This document shows positions 9,309-18,739 of a stretch of 64,000 nt of DNA, in pieces; within the stretch, counting starts at the first letter, position 1, and each line of letters starts with the position of its first letter. Where the stretch lies: NCBI RefSeq assembly GCF_000521805.1, contig NZ_JAMB01000011.1, forward strand, positions 1-64,000, written 5' to 3'. The DNA comes from Marinomonas ushuaiensis DSM 15871 (GTDB taxonomy: Bacteria > Pseudomonadota > Gammaproteobacteria > Pseudomonadales > Marinomonadaceae). Below the pieces are notes generated by a model, which searched no databases, had not been told where the DNA came from, and saw nothing but the letters and a program-made list of their open reading frames with translations. The position numbers and the translations under genes were made by a program.

Positions 9309-10232
9309 TTATTGATGAGATATTCTCATATTGCTTCCTTTATATAAATTCTTGTCACCAAATAACAAGGCTAACGCTTTTAAGTTAATGGGAGATGGTG
9401 GTAATAAAGAAAGGTTTATTTGGTTTGGTTCTTGTAAAAAACCAATGATTGAATCCGTTATCTGATTCGCTTCAAGAGAGTTTTTCGTTGTTAGTCCTAA
9501 CGATTCGCTGCGGGACTTTAACATACTACGTAAGGTGTTTTTAGCGTCTGCTGATTGAGGAAGCTGAGGGGTTATTAAACCTGTATCCGTGTAGTTAATA
9601 TTTAAAGATCGTAACTCAAGTGTCTCACCATAAATAATAAAAATAGCTTCTGGCTGCCCTAACGCTAATGAAGCGAGTAAGTCGGTACGGAACTCTGACA
9701 TGACAATATTATGATCGAGTAAATTCACTTCGCTAGAGACGCTGATAATACCTATGTCTTTAACGTTTAGTTTAAAGTGAGACGAAATTGCTTCGCCATC
9801 AATCGCCGAGGTAAATGAGCCTTTTCCAATTAAGGTTTCAATTCCTGCCGCGCGCATTAATCTTCCTGTATCGCGAGACAAATCAGACGCTGAACTTTGT
9901 TTAATCCAAAAATCTATATCCAGGTCTGGATAGTTTAGAGAGAAGCTATTAAAGGTAATTCGAGCGAATCGTAACCAAGGTGCACTTTCAATACCTACAC
10001 TAACATTGTCAATGGAAGGAGTAAGGGTAAAAGGGTCGAAGTTGACGCTTTCATAATGTATTAAATCCACCAGACCCGATTGAGCTAATTGCGCGTTGAT
10101 TTTTTTTTCAGCGTACTTAGTTCCAAAATGCTGAATGGCATAGATGCCGAAAACAGCAAAACATAAAATTAATATAGAGCCAACGACAATACTCGCGGCG
10201 TTGTCTTTCAACTTTTTTGCGATAGTACTCAA
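9309..10232 (-). CDS. Unrecognised membrane-anchored protein
   Basis: 307 residues. There is one N-terminal transmembrane segment (about 13-32) and a large presumed periplasmic part rich in beta-strand-like sequence, such as FARITFNSFSLNYPDLDIDFW. The architecture is reminiscent of AsmA-like or DUF748-like envelope proteins, but I do not recognise a family with confidence. It is the first gene of a same-strand run with the NYN and GGDEF genes, with moderate gaps. Confidence 0.65.
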   Translation of the reverse strand: MSTIAKKLKDNAASIVVGSILILCFAVFGIYAIQHFGTKYAEKKINAQLAQSGLVDLIHYESVNFDPFTLTPSIDNVSVGIESAPWLRFARITFNSFSLNYPDLDIDFWIKQSSASDLSRDTGRLMRAAGIETLIGKGSFTSAIDGEAISSHFKLNVKDIGIISVSSEVNLLDHNIVMSEFRTDLLASLALGQPEAIFIIYGETLELRSLNINYTDTGLITPQLPQSADAKNTLRSMLKSRSESLGLTTKNSLEANQITDSIIGFLQEPNQINLSLLPPSPINLKALALLFGDKNLYKGSNMRISHQ

Positions 10233-10351
10233 GGGATTAATCCATAAATTGAATAGAGATGAAAATGAAGCATAGGCTCTGATTAAAATATCGTGGTCAG
10301 GTTAAGCGCCATTAACATTCAATGCAATTGAAATGATCATTGGAAATCATA

Positions 10352-10368
10352 ATGATATGTTATAACAT
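10352..10368. promoter_or_regulatory. Candidate Zur box upstream of the COG0523 GTPase
   Basis: ATGATA-TGTTA-TAACAT matches the gammaproteobacterial Zur pattern ATGTTA-N5-TAACAT with one mismatch. It is extended by AT-rich flanks ending in TTTC, as in the consensus. It lies 45 bp before the start codon of a COG0523 gene, a position suited to repression by zinc-loaded Zur. The same pattern recurs before the second COG0523 gene at 26,554. Confidence 0.6.
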
Positions 10369-10412
10369 TTCTTCGAGTCAACATTCCGACAATAAACATA
10401 AGGTTCTTTTCT

Positions 10413-11621
10413 ATGATTCAGGCAAAACGTTTACCTGTGACGGTGCTTTCAGGGTTTCTTGGTGCGGGAAAAACAACCGTACTCAGTCATATTTTAAATA
10501 ATCGCCAAGGGAAAAGGGTGGCGGTTATCGTTAATGATATGAGCGAAATTAACGTTGATTCCGCCATCGTTAAAAACGACGTCTCATTAAATCGCAGTGA
10601 TGAAAAATTGGTCGAAATGAGCAATGGCTGTATTTGTTGTACTTTGCGTGAAGATCTTTTGCTCGAAGTCGGAAAGCTAGCAAATGAAGGACGATTTGAT
10701 TATTTAGTGATTGAATCAACAGGTATTTCAGAGCCATTACCGGTTGCTGAAACCTTCACTTTTGCCGATGAAAATGGTGTGTCTTTATCCGATGTAGCGA
10801 CATTGGATACCATGGTGACGGTCGTAGATGGGATGAATTTCCTTAAAGATTATGACTCTGCTAAATTCTTACAAGACACAGAAGAGTCATTGGGCGAAGA
10901 AGACGAACGTAACGTCGCAGATTTACTGGTTGAGCAAGTTGAGTTTTGTGATGTGATCTTAATCAGTAAAACTGACCTTGTTGAAAAAACAGAATTAGAA
11001 CGACTTACGGCAATATTAAAGACGCTTAATACTCACGCTGAAATTATTCCTATTTCAAATGGGCAAGTGGATATCGATGCTGTATTGGATACTAAGCTGT
11101 TTGATTTTGAACGTGCGCAACAAGCGCCAGGTTGGCTTAAAGAAATGCGTGGCGAACACGTTCCTGAAACTGAAGAATATGGTATTAGCAGTTTTAGTTA
11201 CCTTGCTCGACGTCCATTTCATCCTGAAAAGTTTCATCAATTCCTTCACAACACAGAGCGTTACGGTAAATTAATTCGATCCAAGGGCTATTTTTGGTTA
11301 GCGACCCGTCCTGAGTTTGCAGGCCAATGGAGCCAGGCGGGTGGCATGGCGAGTTATGGATTTGCAGGTATGTTTTGGAAGTCAGTGCCAAAAGATCGTT
11401 GGCCAACAGACGAGGAATACTTGGCTTCTATTAAAGAGCAATGGGTTGAGCCTTTTGGCGACATGCGCCAAGAGCTTGTGTTTATTGGTCAGAAGTTAGA
11501 CCAAGGAGCCATGACACAAACATTGGATGATTGCTTATTATCTGATGAAGAGTTGTTCAAAGGTAAAGATTTCTGGAAAACCTTGAGCGATCCTTTTGAT
11601 GAGTGGAGAGAGGGCGCATGA
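10413..11621 (+). CDS. COG0523 (CobW/ZigA-like) metal-chaperone GTPase
   Basis: 402-residue G3E GTPase. Walker A is GFLGAGKTT (about 14-22), the metal-binding CICC motif is at residues 73-76, ESTGISEP is the switch region, and the NKxD-type motif is SKTD. The C-terminal CobW domain follows (about 255-390). Members of this zinc-related branch supply zinc to client proteins during starvation. The upstream Zur-like box and the overlapping DUF1826 gene (ATGA overlap) support a zinc-responsive operon. This is one of two COG0523 paralogues in the window. Confidence 0.9.
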   Translation: MIQAKRLPVTVLSGFLGAGKTTVLSHILNNRQGKRVAVIVNDMSEINVDSAIVKNDVSLNRSDEKLVEMSNGCICCTLREDLLLEVGKLANEGRFDYLVIESTGISEPLPVAETFTFADENGVSLSDVATLDTMVTVVDGMNFLKDYDSAKFLQDTEESLGEEDERNVADLLVEQVEFCDVILISKTDLVEKTELERLTAILKTLNTHAEIIPISNGQVDIDAVLDTKLFDFERAQQAPGWLKEMRGEHVPETEEYGISSFSYLARRPFHPEKFHQFLHNTERYGKLIRSKGYFWLATRPEFAGQWSQAGGMASYGFAGMFWKSVPKDRWPTDEEYLASIKEQWVEPFGDMRQELVFIGQKLDQGAMTQTLDDCLLSDEELFKGKDFWKTLSDPFDEWREGA

Positions 11622-12307
11622 AGACAGAGAATAAACTTAATCAGACTCCAAGTTATTCTTCTTGTGTCTTGCCTCTCAGTTCAAGAGAAGATACTTATCC
11701 AGATGTTTTGGCAGATATTTACCAAGATGAGACTAATATTGCGATCTGGAAGAGAAGCCTATCTGCGGAATTATTATCATCTGTAGACCGTTTTATCAAA
11801 ACGAATACGATGAATCAAACTACCTTGGCAGTCACCGCTGAAAATACCCATGAAGTATTGGTTAAAGCGTTTGGTGAAACCAAAATAAGCAAGGTATTCA
11901 GCGATGATATTGCTCAATTGGTCGATATGTTTTGCTGTTTATTTGATCTGAAACGCGCAGGGTTAAGACTGACAATCATGGACAATGCCATGTGCCCAAA
12001 ATTTCATGTGGATAAAATCCCATGTCGCTTAGTGTCCACGTATCAGGGCATAGCCACAGAATGGATACCGAACCACCTAGTTGATCGATCAAAATTAGGC
12101 AGGGGAAGTCTAGGTAAAAAAGATGAAGAATCTGGACTTCTGAAGAATTGGGGAGATGTTCATAGCTTAAACTGTGGCGATGTTGCCTTGATAAAAGGCG
12201 AACGTTGGGAAGGGAATGAAGGAGGTGGACTTGTTCATCGTTCTCCACCGGTTCCTGTGGATATGAATCGATTATTACTCACCTTAGATTTTATTGATTT
12301 TGAATAA
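11618..12307 (+). CDS. DUF1826 family protein, possible metal-dependent oxygenase fold
   Basis: 229 residues from ATG 11618, which overlaps the stop of the preceding GTPase gene (ATGA). A GGAGAGAGGG stretch lies just upstream. It is recognised as DUF1826, a family often found beside zinc-responsive COG0523 genes. An H130-x-D132 pair (FHVDKIP), a distant H207 (GLVHRSPP) and R218 resemble the 2-His-1-carboxylate plus Arg layout of Fe(II)/2-oxoglutarate oxygenases. No activity is established, and that reading is inference. Confidence 0.8.
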   Translation: MKTENKLNQTPSYSSCVLPLSSREDTYPDVLADIYQDETNIAIWKRSLSAELLSSVDRFIKTNTMNQTTLAVTAENTHEVLVKAFGETKISKVFSDDIAQLVDMFCCLFDLKRAGLRLTIMDNAMCPKFHVDKIPCRLVSTYQGIATEWIPNHLVDRSKLGRGSLGKKDEESGLLKNWGDVHSLNCGDVALIKGERWEGNEGGGLVHRSPPVPVDMNRLLLTLDFIDFE

Positions 12308-12369
12308 TACTTAGAAAGCACAATTACCTGTTATACAATGTATTTTTTATATTTTGAATGGATTAGAAA

Positions 12370-12735
12370 ATGCATTGTTTAACGATAATCCTGGTTGGAT
12401 TAGTGGCGTTCGAACATTTATATATCCTGATTTTAGAAATGTTCATGTGGACAAAACCAAGAACGCTGAAAACCTTCGGCATTGCGCCAGAGTTGGCTGA
12501 AAAAACAAAGAGTTTAGCGGCGAATCAAGGTCTTTATAATGGTTTTCTAGCGGCTGGACTGTTATTTAGCTTGTTACATACTGATTATATCTTTTCTCAA
12601 CAATTGCAAATATTCTTCCTTTCTTGTGTCATCATTGCCGCACTATTTGGCACCTTTACCGTTAAGAAAACCATTATCTTTATTCAAGGTTTGCCAGCAG
12701 TTTTAGCGCTTTTGAGTGTGTTGACTCTGGGATAA
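12370..12735 (+). CDS. DUF1304 family membrane protein
   Basis: 121 residues with four predicted transmembrane segments. The LVAFEHLYILILEMFMW and NQGLYNGFLAAGL motifs are characteristic of the DUF1304 integral membrane family. Function is unknown. A diverged copy of its last 17 codons is found downstream of the next gene (14,580-14,633), evidence of a local rearrangement. Confidence 0.85.
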   Translation: MHCLTIILVGLVAFEHLYILILEMFMWTKPRTLKTFGIAPELAEKTKSLAANQGLYNGFLAAGLLFSLLHTDYIFSQQLQIFFLSCVIIAALFGTFTVKKTIIFIQGLPAVLALLSVLTLG

Positions 12736-12801
12736 TTTGATAGAAAGTAAGGTTTATTGTTACATTTTATGCGCTAACTATTTTTCTAAGGAGTGGCCGT
12801 G

Positions 12802-14568
12802 ATGTCTGTTTCATTACGTCGATTAATCATAGTGCCATTTTTTGCGCTGGCTTTAATCACTGGTATTACCATGTATTTTGTGGCGACGACAACGATGTCT
12901 AACATCGCCGATAAAGTCGGGTTGCAATATATTCATGAAGTGGAAAGCCGAGTTCAAGAACGTGTTCGTAGCTTTATGTCTCCTTTATTGCGTATTGTTG
13001 AAGTCAATCAGCAGTCTTTTTTAGCGCGCCCAAATGAACTGAATGATTTGTCGAAAGCGGCGATACGTTTTCACGAGCAAGGAATGCCTTATCGACAAAT
13101 GACCTTTATTTCGATCGCCACATCCGATGGTCGTTATCTTACTTCTGTTCAGCCTCCTGTTGAGAATCGTAGTCACCATATCGCAACGAATTTTGTTCAC
13201 AAGCCACTCACAATGGAAGGGTTTGAATACGACCCTATGGTAGGTATTGGAAACAAAAGACAACAAGACGCTGAGTTCACATACGATCCAAGACTGCGAC
13301 CTTTTTATCAAAGTGCTGTCGGTTCCAAAGTGCCAGTTTGGGGGGAAATAGAACGATATTACGGCTACGACGCATTGGGAGCGACTTTGTCTGCGGCTAT
13401 TTATGACGATAATGACGAATTATTGGCAATTACAGCAACCAGTGTCGCCTTGAATGCATTAGATGAATATCTGAAATCATTAGAAATTGTCGATGGTGGC
13501 TATCTTTTTCTTGCTGAGGGAAGCGGTGATCTGATCGCAACATCGAGTGACACGGAATTGTTTTTTACCCAAGATGGAGAATCCAAAAGAGCCAATTTAC
13601 ATGAGCATCAAAATGACTTTTTCCGCTTGGCAGGTGACCATTTAGAGGATGGCTCTTATAGCCTTTCTTACAATGGGAACGAATATTTGTACTATGTACA
13701 CCCTGTTAATTTTGAATACGGTGAAACTTGGTTGTTGGGTGTTCTGATTCCAGAGGCTTATCACGAGAATCTCCTGAGTGACTATAACCGCAGCTCTGTT
13801 TTAATTACCCTCGGATTGTTTATTTTTATCAGTTTATTGGGCGCTTTAATTGCGTGGTATATTGGCAAACCGATTCAATTATTGAGTGCGGCAACGAGCA
13901 ATAAACGCCTTGAAAGCATCCAAGCTTTGCCTGAATCAATCAGCAGCGTTAAAGAAATAAACGCTCTGAATCAAGGCCTAAAAGAAATGGCAGATGATCT
14001 CAGTGATGTGATGCACAACCTCGAAGCCAAAGTAGCAGAAAGAACGATTTTACTTCAAGGAGAGAATGAAACCCTGTTGGAATCTTCAATTAAAGATGAG
14101 TTAACGAATATCTATAATCGCCGCGGCCTTAAACAAGGTTTTAATCGAGTCGTGGGAGTAGAAAACGAGCAAAAAAATAGTGTGACACTGGTCTTGTGCG
14201 ACATCGATCACTTTAAAGTATTCAATGATAAATATGGACACAGTGAAGGAGACCAAGCTCTTATTAAAGTGGCTGAGAGCTTGAAGATGTATAGCCGAGC
14301 TGGGGTTGATATTGTTGCTCGATATGGCGGTGAAGAGTTTATTCTAGTGTTTTCCAATATGTCGTTAGATCATGTTTTAGAAAGGCTCAATGGGATTCGC
14401 CAAGAGTTAAAAAATACAGAGTTGGCTGGAAAAGAGCGTATCACAATGAGTTTTGGGGTTGCGCATCATGAAAGTAGTGACAGCATGCAGATTGAAGATT
14501 TGATAAATAAAGCGGATGAGAAATTGTACGAAGCTAAAAATGGCGGTCGGAACAAAATTGTTAGCTGA
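12802..14568 (+). CDS. Diguanylate cyclase with Cache-like sensor and HAMP
   Basis: 588 residues from ATG 12802, chosen because AAGGAG ends 8 bases before it; an in-frame GTG at 12793 overlaps that site. Transmembrane segments lie near residues 8-28 and 335-357. They enclose a large periplasmic Cache-type region with the FYQSAVG motif. A HAMP-like linker and short coiled coil follow, then a GGDEF domain with RYGGEEF. The I-site arginine position appears to be Ala. It probably couples an extracellular ligand to cyclic-di-GMP synthesis. Confidence 0.9.
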   Translation: MSVSLRRLIIVPFFALALITGITMYFVATTTMSNIADKVGLQYIHEVESRVQERVRSFMSPLLRIVEVNQQSFLARPNELNDLSKAAIRFHEQGMPYRQMTFISIATSDGRYLTSVQPPVENRSHHIATNFVHKPLTMEGFEYDPMVGIGNKRQQDAEFTYDPRLRPFYQSAVGSKVPVWGEIERYYGYDALGATLSAAIYDDNDELLAITATSVALNALDEYLKSLEIVDGGYLFLAEGSGDLIATSSDTELFFTQDGESKRANLHEHQNDFFRLAGDHLEDGSYSLSYNGNEYLYYVHPVNFEYGETWLLGVLIPEAYHENLLSDYNRSSVLITLGLFIFISLLGALIAWYIGKPIQLLSAATSNKRLESIQALPESISSVKEINALNQGLKEMADDLSDVMHNLEAKVAERTILLQGENETLLESSIKDELTNIYNRRGLKQGFNRVVGVENEQKNSVTLVLCDIDHFKVFNDKYGHSEGDQALIKVAESLKMYSRAGVDIVARYGGEEFILVFSNMSLDHVLERLNGIRQELKNTELAGKERITMSFGVAHHESSDSMQIEDLINKADEKLYEAKNGGRNKIVS

Positions 14569-14579
14569 CCATTACTCTC

Positions 14580-14633
14580 ATGCAAGGCGTTCCTGACATC
14601 TTGGCGTTATTGAGTGTATTTATTCTGGGATGA
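14580..14633 (+). pseudogene. Remnant of a DUF1304 gene 3' end
   Basis: The 18 codons from ATG 14580 read MQGVPDILALLSVFILG and stop. They align without gaps to the last 17 codons plus stop of the intact DUF1304 gene (IQGLPAVLALLSVLTLG, 12,682-12,735). Similarity continues a few bases past the stop (GATGATTTAATA against GATAATTTGATA). The diguanylate cyclase gene lies between the two copies. This is too short to be functional. Confidence 0.7.
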
Positions 14634-14749
14634 TTTAATAAGAGATAATATCTATTTTTACAGTATTTTTACTTTTGATGTAGAATTAGTTCGCTGGAAG
14701 TCTAACTAGCAAATTCTACTAAATGTTTATTAAGACACGGAGCTGTCAA

Positions 14750-15340
14750 ATGAAAAAAGTAATCTTAACGTCTGCACTATTGTTATCTGTCAGTACTGTT
14801 TATGCGGCTGAAGCCCCACGTTGGAATTTTTTATCGGGTTCTTATGGCTCAGGAGAATCTGATGATATTGATTACACGGGTCTAAACTTTTCGGGTAATA
14901 AATTAATAAATGACAATGTATTTATTGCTGTTGGTTTCTCTACATTATCAGGTGATTACGACTATTCATCTTCTGTTAATGTAGATGTAGACCAGAGTAT
15001 TCTCTCTGTTGGTGTTGGATATCGTGAAGGAATAAATACTACAACTGACTTATTTAGTAGCGTATCTTTCTTAAGAGCAAGTATTACACAATCAGCGACA
15101 GGGTATGTTACGCAAAAAGATAGTGATACGGGTTTCAATGTGAAGCTAGGCGCTCGTAGCATGATTTCTGATGAGGTCGAGCTGATGGCTGCTATCTACC
15201 ACACAGAATACGAAAGTGGACGTACAGGTGTGACTATAGGTGCTCTCTATAATGTAAATAGTGAGTTTTCTATTGGTGCTGATTATGATAAATCAGATGA
15301 TACATCTAGCTTCTCTTTAGGCGCATATTACTTCTACTAA
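14750..15340 (+). CDS. Small outer-membrane beta-barrel-like protein
   Basis: 196 residues from ATG 14750 (GGAG ribosome-binding site 7-10 bases before; an upstream in-frame ATG at 14723 has poor support). Residues 1-20 are a signal peptide ending in VYAAEA. The mature part alternates polar and hydrophobic residues, with many Gly, Ser and Asp, and ends in GAYYFY, an aromatic C-terminus typical of outer-membrane barrels. It is OmpW/opacity-type in size. I do not recognise a specific family. A hairpin terminator follows. Confidence 0.75.
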   Translation: MKKVILTSALLLSVSTVYAAEAPRWNFLSGSYGSGESDDIDYTGLNFSGNKLINDNVFIAVGFSTLSGDYDYSSSVNVDVDQSILSVGVGYREGINTTTDLFSSVSFLRASITQSATGYVTQKDSDTGFNVKLGARSMISDEVELMAAIYHTEYESGRTGVTIGALYNVNSEFSIGADYDKSDDTSSFSLGAYYFY

Positions 15341-15366
15341 TTTTATTTAGTTCAGGTAATGCTGGA

Positions 15367-15403
15367 TAAACAACACGATCTTCCCCTTTGGTCGTGTTGT
15401 TTA
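15367..15403 (+). terminator. Terminator of the beta-barrel gene
   Basis: TAAACAACACGA and TCGTGTTGTTTA form a perfect 12-bp stem with a 13-base loop, 26 bases after the stop codon, followed by a T-rich stretch. Confidence 0.8.
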
Positions 15404-15507
15404 TATTTATTGTTTTATTTTCTATTACTTCTGCTCTTCTGTTTACAACCACAATACATTTCTAATCTAAAAGTCTAAGATGTAGATTCTTTCTATTTCC
15501 AATCCAC

Positions 15508-15513
15508 AAGGAG
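15508..15513 (+). promoter_or_regulatory. Strong Shine-Dalgarno before a non-ATG start
   Basis: AAGGAG is placed six bases before an ATT codon at 15520 that is in frame with the RNase J-like gene. No ATG, GTG or TTG occurs in that frame between here and 15589, and this decides the start call. Confidence 0.65.
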
Positions 15514-15519
15514 TTTGTT

Positions 15520-16872
15520 ATTTCATCTCTGATCCCATCACAAGACGATTTATGGTTTTTACCGTTAGGTGGCACAGGCGAGATTGGCATGAACATGAAT
15601 CTATATGGTCATGATGGACAATGGCTTATGGTCGATTGCGGAGTGTCCTTTAATGAGCCTCTAAAGCCTGACGATATTCATTCTGCGGAAGTGGTTTGCG
15701 CCGATCCTCATTTCATCTCTGAACAGAAAGAACGCCTCGCTGGTATCGTCATTACTCATGCACATGAAGACCATGTGGGCGCCTTGCCTTTTTTATGGCG
15801 ACGTTTTAAATGCCCCGTTTATACCACGGCGTTTACGGCAGAAGTGCTACGTCGTAAATTGATACAGGTTGGTTTGAGTGACGAAGTGCCCGTGATTGTC
15901 GTTAAGGATAACGACACTCAGAAGATAGGTGTGTTTAATGTCACTTGGCTGGCGCTAACGCATTCGGTGCCAGAACCTTTTGGCATGACAATAGACACAC
16001 CCGCTGGGCGAATTTTTCATACGGGCGATTGGAAGATAGATAAGAAGCCGATCATTGGCGATGGTTTTTCGCCAGAACGTTTCAAAGCACTTGCGAAAGA
16101 AAATATTCTGGCTATGGTGTGTGATTCGACAAATGCCTTACAAGATGGTCATTCCATATCAGAAAGCGACTGTTATGAAGCCTTATTAAAAACTATTTCT
16201 GCCGAGAAAAATCGTGTTGTTGTCGGTTGTTTTAGCAGTAACGTGGCTCGGCTGGTGGCATTAGGTCGAGTAGCGCAAGAAACAGGACGTTATTTGGCTT
16301 TGATTGGCCGATCACTGACTAATATGGTGGGTGCTGCAAAGGCAACAGGTCATTGGCCTAACGATTTACCCTTGATCGATGCCGCGCATCTTGGTTATTT
16401 ACCTCGTGAAGAGGTATTGGCTGTGGTAACCGGAAGCCAAGGAGAGCCTCGCGCCACATTGAATCGTCTTGCTGCAGGAAACTGTTTTGATTTAACGCTA
16501 GAAGCCGATGATCTGGTGATCTTTTCCGCGATGATGATTCCGGGAAACGAAGACGCCATTATGCGTTTGGTTGAACAATTCAAAGGTCAGAAAATCCGCA
16601 CCTTACAGCAACAAGACACCGACTTGCCTATTCATGTGAGTGGACACCCTTGTCGAGACGAACTGAAACAACTTTATACTCTAGTACAACCGCAAATCGC
16701 TGTGCCAGTTCATGGTGAACCTAAACATTTAGATGCCAATGCAGACGTCGCTAAGTACAGTCATATCCCTAGGCAACTGATTGGCCGCAATGGCGATCTT
16801 TATCAGCTGGCGCCAAACATTGGTATTAAGCGTAAGCAAGTCAAAGTTGGTCGAATCGCCTTATCGCGTTAG
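15520..16872 (+). CDS. RNase J-like metallo-beta-lactamase exonuclease, probable ATT start
   Basis: About 450 residues if translation starts at ATT 15520. Starting at the first ATG (15589) would delete LWFLPLGGTGEIG, the conserved first strand and GGxGEIGMN motif of the RNase J/beta-CASP family, so the upstream start is much more likely. The metal motif H80-A-H82-E-D84-H85 and FHTGDWKID are intact. The beta-CASP region and the C-terminal HVSGHP and VPVHGEPKHL motifs are present. It predicts a 5' exonuclease/endonuclease acting on RNA. It is shorter than Bacillus RNase J (about 555) and lacks its C-terminal domain. It is convergent with epmB. Confidence 0.85.
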   Translation: MSSLIPSQDDLWFLPLGGTGEIGMNMNLYGHDGQWLMVDCGVSFNEPLKPDDIHSAEVVCADPHFISEQKERLAGIVITHAHEDHVGALPFLWRRFKCPVYTTAFTAEVLRRKLIQVGLSDEVPVIVVKDNDTQKIGVFNVTWLALTHSVPEPFGMTIDTPAGRIFHTGDWKIDKKPIIGDGFSPERFKALAKENILAMVCDSTNALQDGHSISESDCYEALLKTISAEKNRVVVGCFSSNVARLVALGRVAQETGRYLALIGRSLTNMVGAAKATGHWPNDLPLIDAAHLGYLPREEVLAVVTGSQGEPRATLNRLAAGNCFDLTLEADDLVIFSAMMIPGNEDAIMRLVEQFKGQKIRTLQQQDTDLPIHVSGHPCRDELKQLYTLVQPQIAVPVHGEPKHLDANADVAKYSHIPRQLIGRNGDLYQLAPNIGIKRKQVKVGRIALSR

Positions 16873-16913
16873 TCGTTATTTTTTACTGTTTATAACATTT
16901 AAAAATGTATAGC

Positions 16914-17951
16914 TTAACAAATCGGTGCAAATACCGTTTTGGATGTTTGCCCAGGAATTTCTTTCGCCAGTTTTGGCACCAAATAACCCGGTAATTCCGC
17001 GGCGACTTTCCCCATTAATCTCTGAGCATCTTCGATGCTTATATCAAAATGCGCTGCGCCTTCTACTGGATCTAGTGTGAACATGTAATAAGGTAAAATT
17101 CCTGCGCTAAACACGGCTTCACTCAAATTGACTTGCGCTTCTACGGAATCGTTTACGCCTTTTAGTAACACGCCTTGGTTCAATACTGTGACGCCAGCTT
17201 GTTTCAGTTTAAGCGCGGCTTGAGCAACGTATTCATCGACTTCGTTGGCGTGGTTTATATGCCACACCATAATAATGTCGAGGCGACTTTTGTTTATCCA
17301 ATCGAGCATGTCATCGCAAATTCGAGCAGGAATGACGACAGGTAATCGAGAATGAATACGTAGGCGTTTTATTTGCGGTAAGGCTTCGATCTGACGAACT
17401 TTATCGGCGAGCAGGGCGTCTTTCATCATCAAAGGATCGCCACCGCTCAAGATGACTTCATTTACATCAGGATGCACTTTTAAATAGCCAATGACAGATT
17501 GCCATTCCGCTTGTGCCAGTTGATTGTCGCCATAAGGAAAATGACGTCGGAAACAGTAACGGCAATTTACTGCACAAGTGCCAGTGGTGATGACGAGCAG
17601 GCGGCGTTTGTATTTATGAACAATGGCTTTTTGTGGGTTGTGATCGGCTTCTTCTAATGGATCTTTACTGTAGCCTAATACTTTTTGCATTTCGGCCGCA
17701 CTGGGTAAAACCTGTAATAATAGAGGGTCGTTTGGGTTGCCGTATTCAATACGTGATAGATAAGGACGAGGCACCAAAAGCTTGAAACCTTGCTGCGCTT
17801 CTAGACCTTGTTCCGCTAAGTATTCAGGTAAACCAAGATGTTGAATCAGTTCTGGTAAGGAGGTTAACGCCTGTGAAAGGTGTTGCGACCAGCTTAAATT
17901 GTTCGTTGTTTGAATAGGTATCACGTCAAATATCTGCAAAATTGAGTTCAT
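16914..17951 (-). CDS. epmB: EpmB, EF-P lysine 2,3-aminomutase
   Basis: 345-residue radical SAM protein. The 4Fe-4S motif C126-x3-C130-x2-C133 lies in TGTCAVNCRYCFRRH, and LSGGDPLM is the SAM-contact motif. EpmB (YjeK) converts L-alpha-lysine to R-beta-lysine for attachment to EF-P. Its length matches the EF-P-specific branch rather than the longer catabolic KamA. It is divergent from efp (132 bp apart), and epmA lies 9.5 kb away, so both modification enzymes and their target are in this window. Confidence 0.95.
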   Translation of the reverse strand: MNSILQIFDVIPIQTTNNLSWSQHLSQALTSLPELIQHLGLPEYLAEQGLEAQQGFKLLVPRPYLSRIEYGNPNDPLLLQVLPSAAEMQKVLGYSKDPLEEADHNPQKAIVHKYKRRLLVITTGTCAVNCRYCFRRHFPYGDNQLAQAEWQSVIGYLKVHPDVNEVILSGGDPLMMKDALLADKVRQIEALPQIKRLRIHSRLPVVIPARICDDMLDWINKSRLDIIMVWHINHANEVDEYVAQAALKLKQAGVTVLNQGVLLKGVNDSVEAQVNLSEAVFSAGILPYYMFTLDPVEGAAHFDISIEDAQRLMGKVAAELPGYLVPKLAKEIPGQTSKTVFAPIC

Positions 17952-18083
17952 TTAGGTTATGATTGCGCCAACTTATTTTGGCCAATTAGGCCGATGGCTT
18001 TTAAAGATCCTATAAATGATCTTAAGACTGACATGATACGCCAGTCGGAGTCTTTTCTCTAAAAATATACTGTGTGAGGATGT

Positions 18084-18659
18084 ATGGCTAATATTTCTAC
18101 CAGCGATATGCGTAGTGGCGCTAAAGTAATGGTCGATGGCGACCCATGTTCTGTTTTAGAAAACGAACACGTAAGACCGGGCAAAGGCCAAGCGTTTAAT
18201 CGTCTTAAATTACGTAACCTAAAAAGTGGTCGCGTATGGGAACGTACCTTTAAGTCAGGTGAATCCTTAGAAGGCGCGGACGTGATGGAAACCGATATGG
18301 AGTACTTGTACACCGACGGTGAATTCTGGCACTTCATGGCTGTTGATGGTTCTTTCGAACAGCACGCAGCAGATGAAAATGCGATTGCTGATACGAAAAA
18401 CTGGCTGAAAGAACAGGAAAAATACGTTGTAACCTTATACAACGGCGCACCATTGGCAGTAACGCCACCTAACTTCATTGAACTTGAAGTAAAAGACACT
18501 GATCCAGGTGTTAAAGGCGATACAGCAAACGGCGGCTCTAAACCTGCTTACTTGGTGACTGGTGCTATGGTTCGTGTTCCATTGTTCATCAATATTGGTG
18601 AAATACTGCGTGTTGATACGCGTAGTGGTGAATACGTTTCTCGTGCAACAGGTAAGTAA
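18084..18659 (+). CDS. efp: Elongation factor P
   Basis: 191 residues with the KOW-like N domain, OB domain and C-terminal OB domain of EF-P. The modified lysine is K34 in RPGKGQAF, the beta-lysyl-lysine type tip. EF-P relieves ribosome stalling at polyproline. It is divergent from epmB and followed by a strong hairpin terminator. Confidence 0.97.
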   Translation: MANISTSDMRSGAKVMVDGDPCSVLENEHVRPGKGQAFNRLKLRNLKSGRVWERTFKSGESLEGADVMETDMEYLYTDGEFWHFMAVDGSFEQHAADENAIADTKNWLKEQEKYVVTLYNGAPLAVTPPNFIELEVKDTDPGVKGDTANGGSKPAYLVTGAMVRVPLFINIGEILRVDTRSGEYVSRATGK

Positions 18660-18691
18660 TAACTTACTTTCATTACCAATGAACGAACAAT

Positions 18692-18727
18692 AAAAAGCCT
18701 TCGATTGGAAACAGTCGAAGGCTTTTT
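18692..18727. terminator. Bidirectional terminator between efp and the DoxX gene
   Basis: AAAAAGCCTTCGA and TCGAAGGCTTTTTT form a 13-bp stem around a 10-base loop, with A and T tracts on either side. It is placed to end both the plus-strand efp transcript and the minus-strand DoxX transcript. Confidence 0.9.
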
Positions 18728-18739
18728 TGTGTCCCCGTC

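Noticed and set aside
10357-10368. ATGTTATAACAT read as a zero-spacer palindrome
   Set aside because: The same bases fit a Zur box with the standard 5-base spacer (ATGATA-N5-TAACAT), which is the simpler reading.
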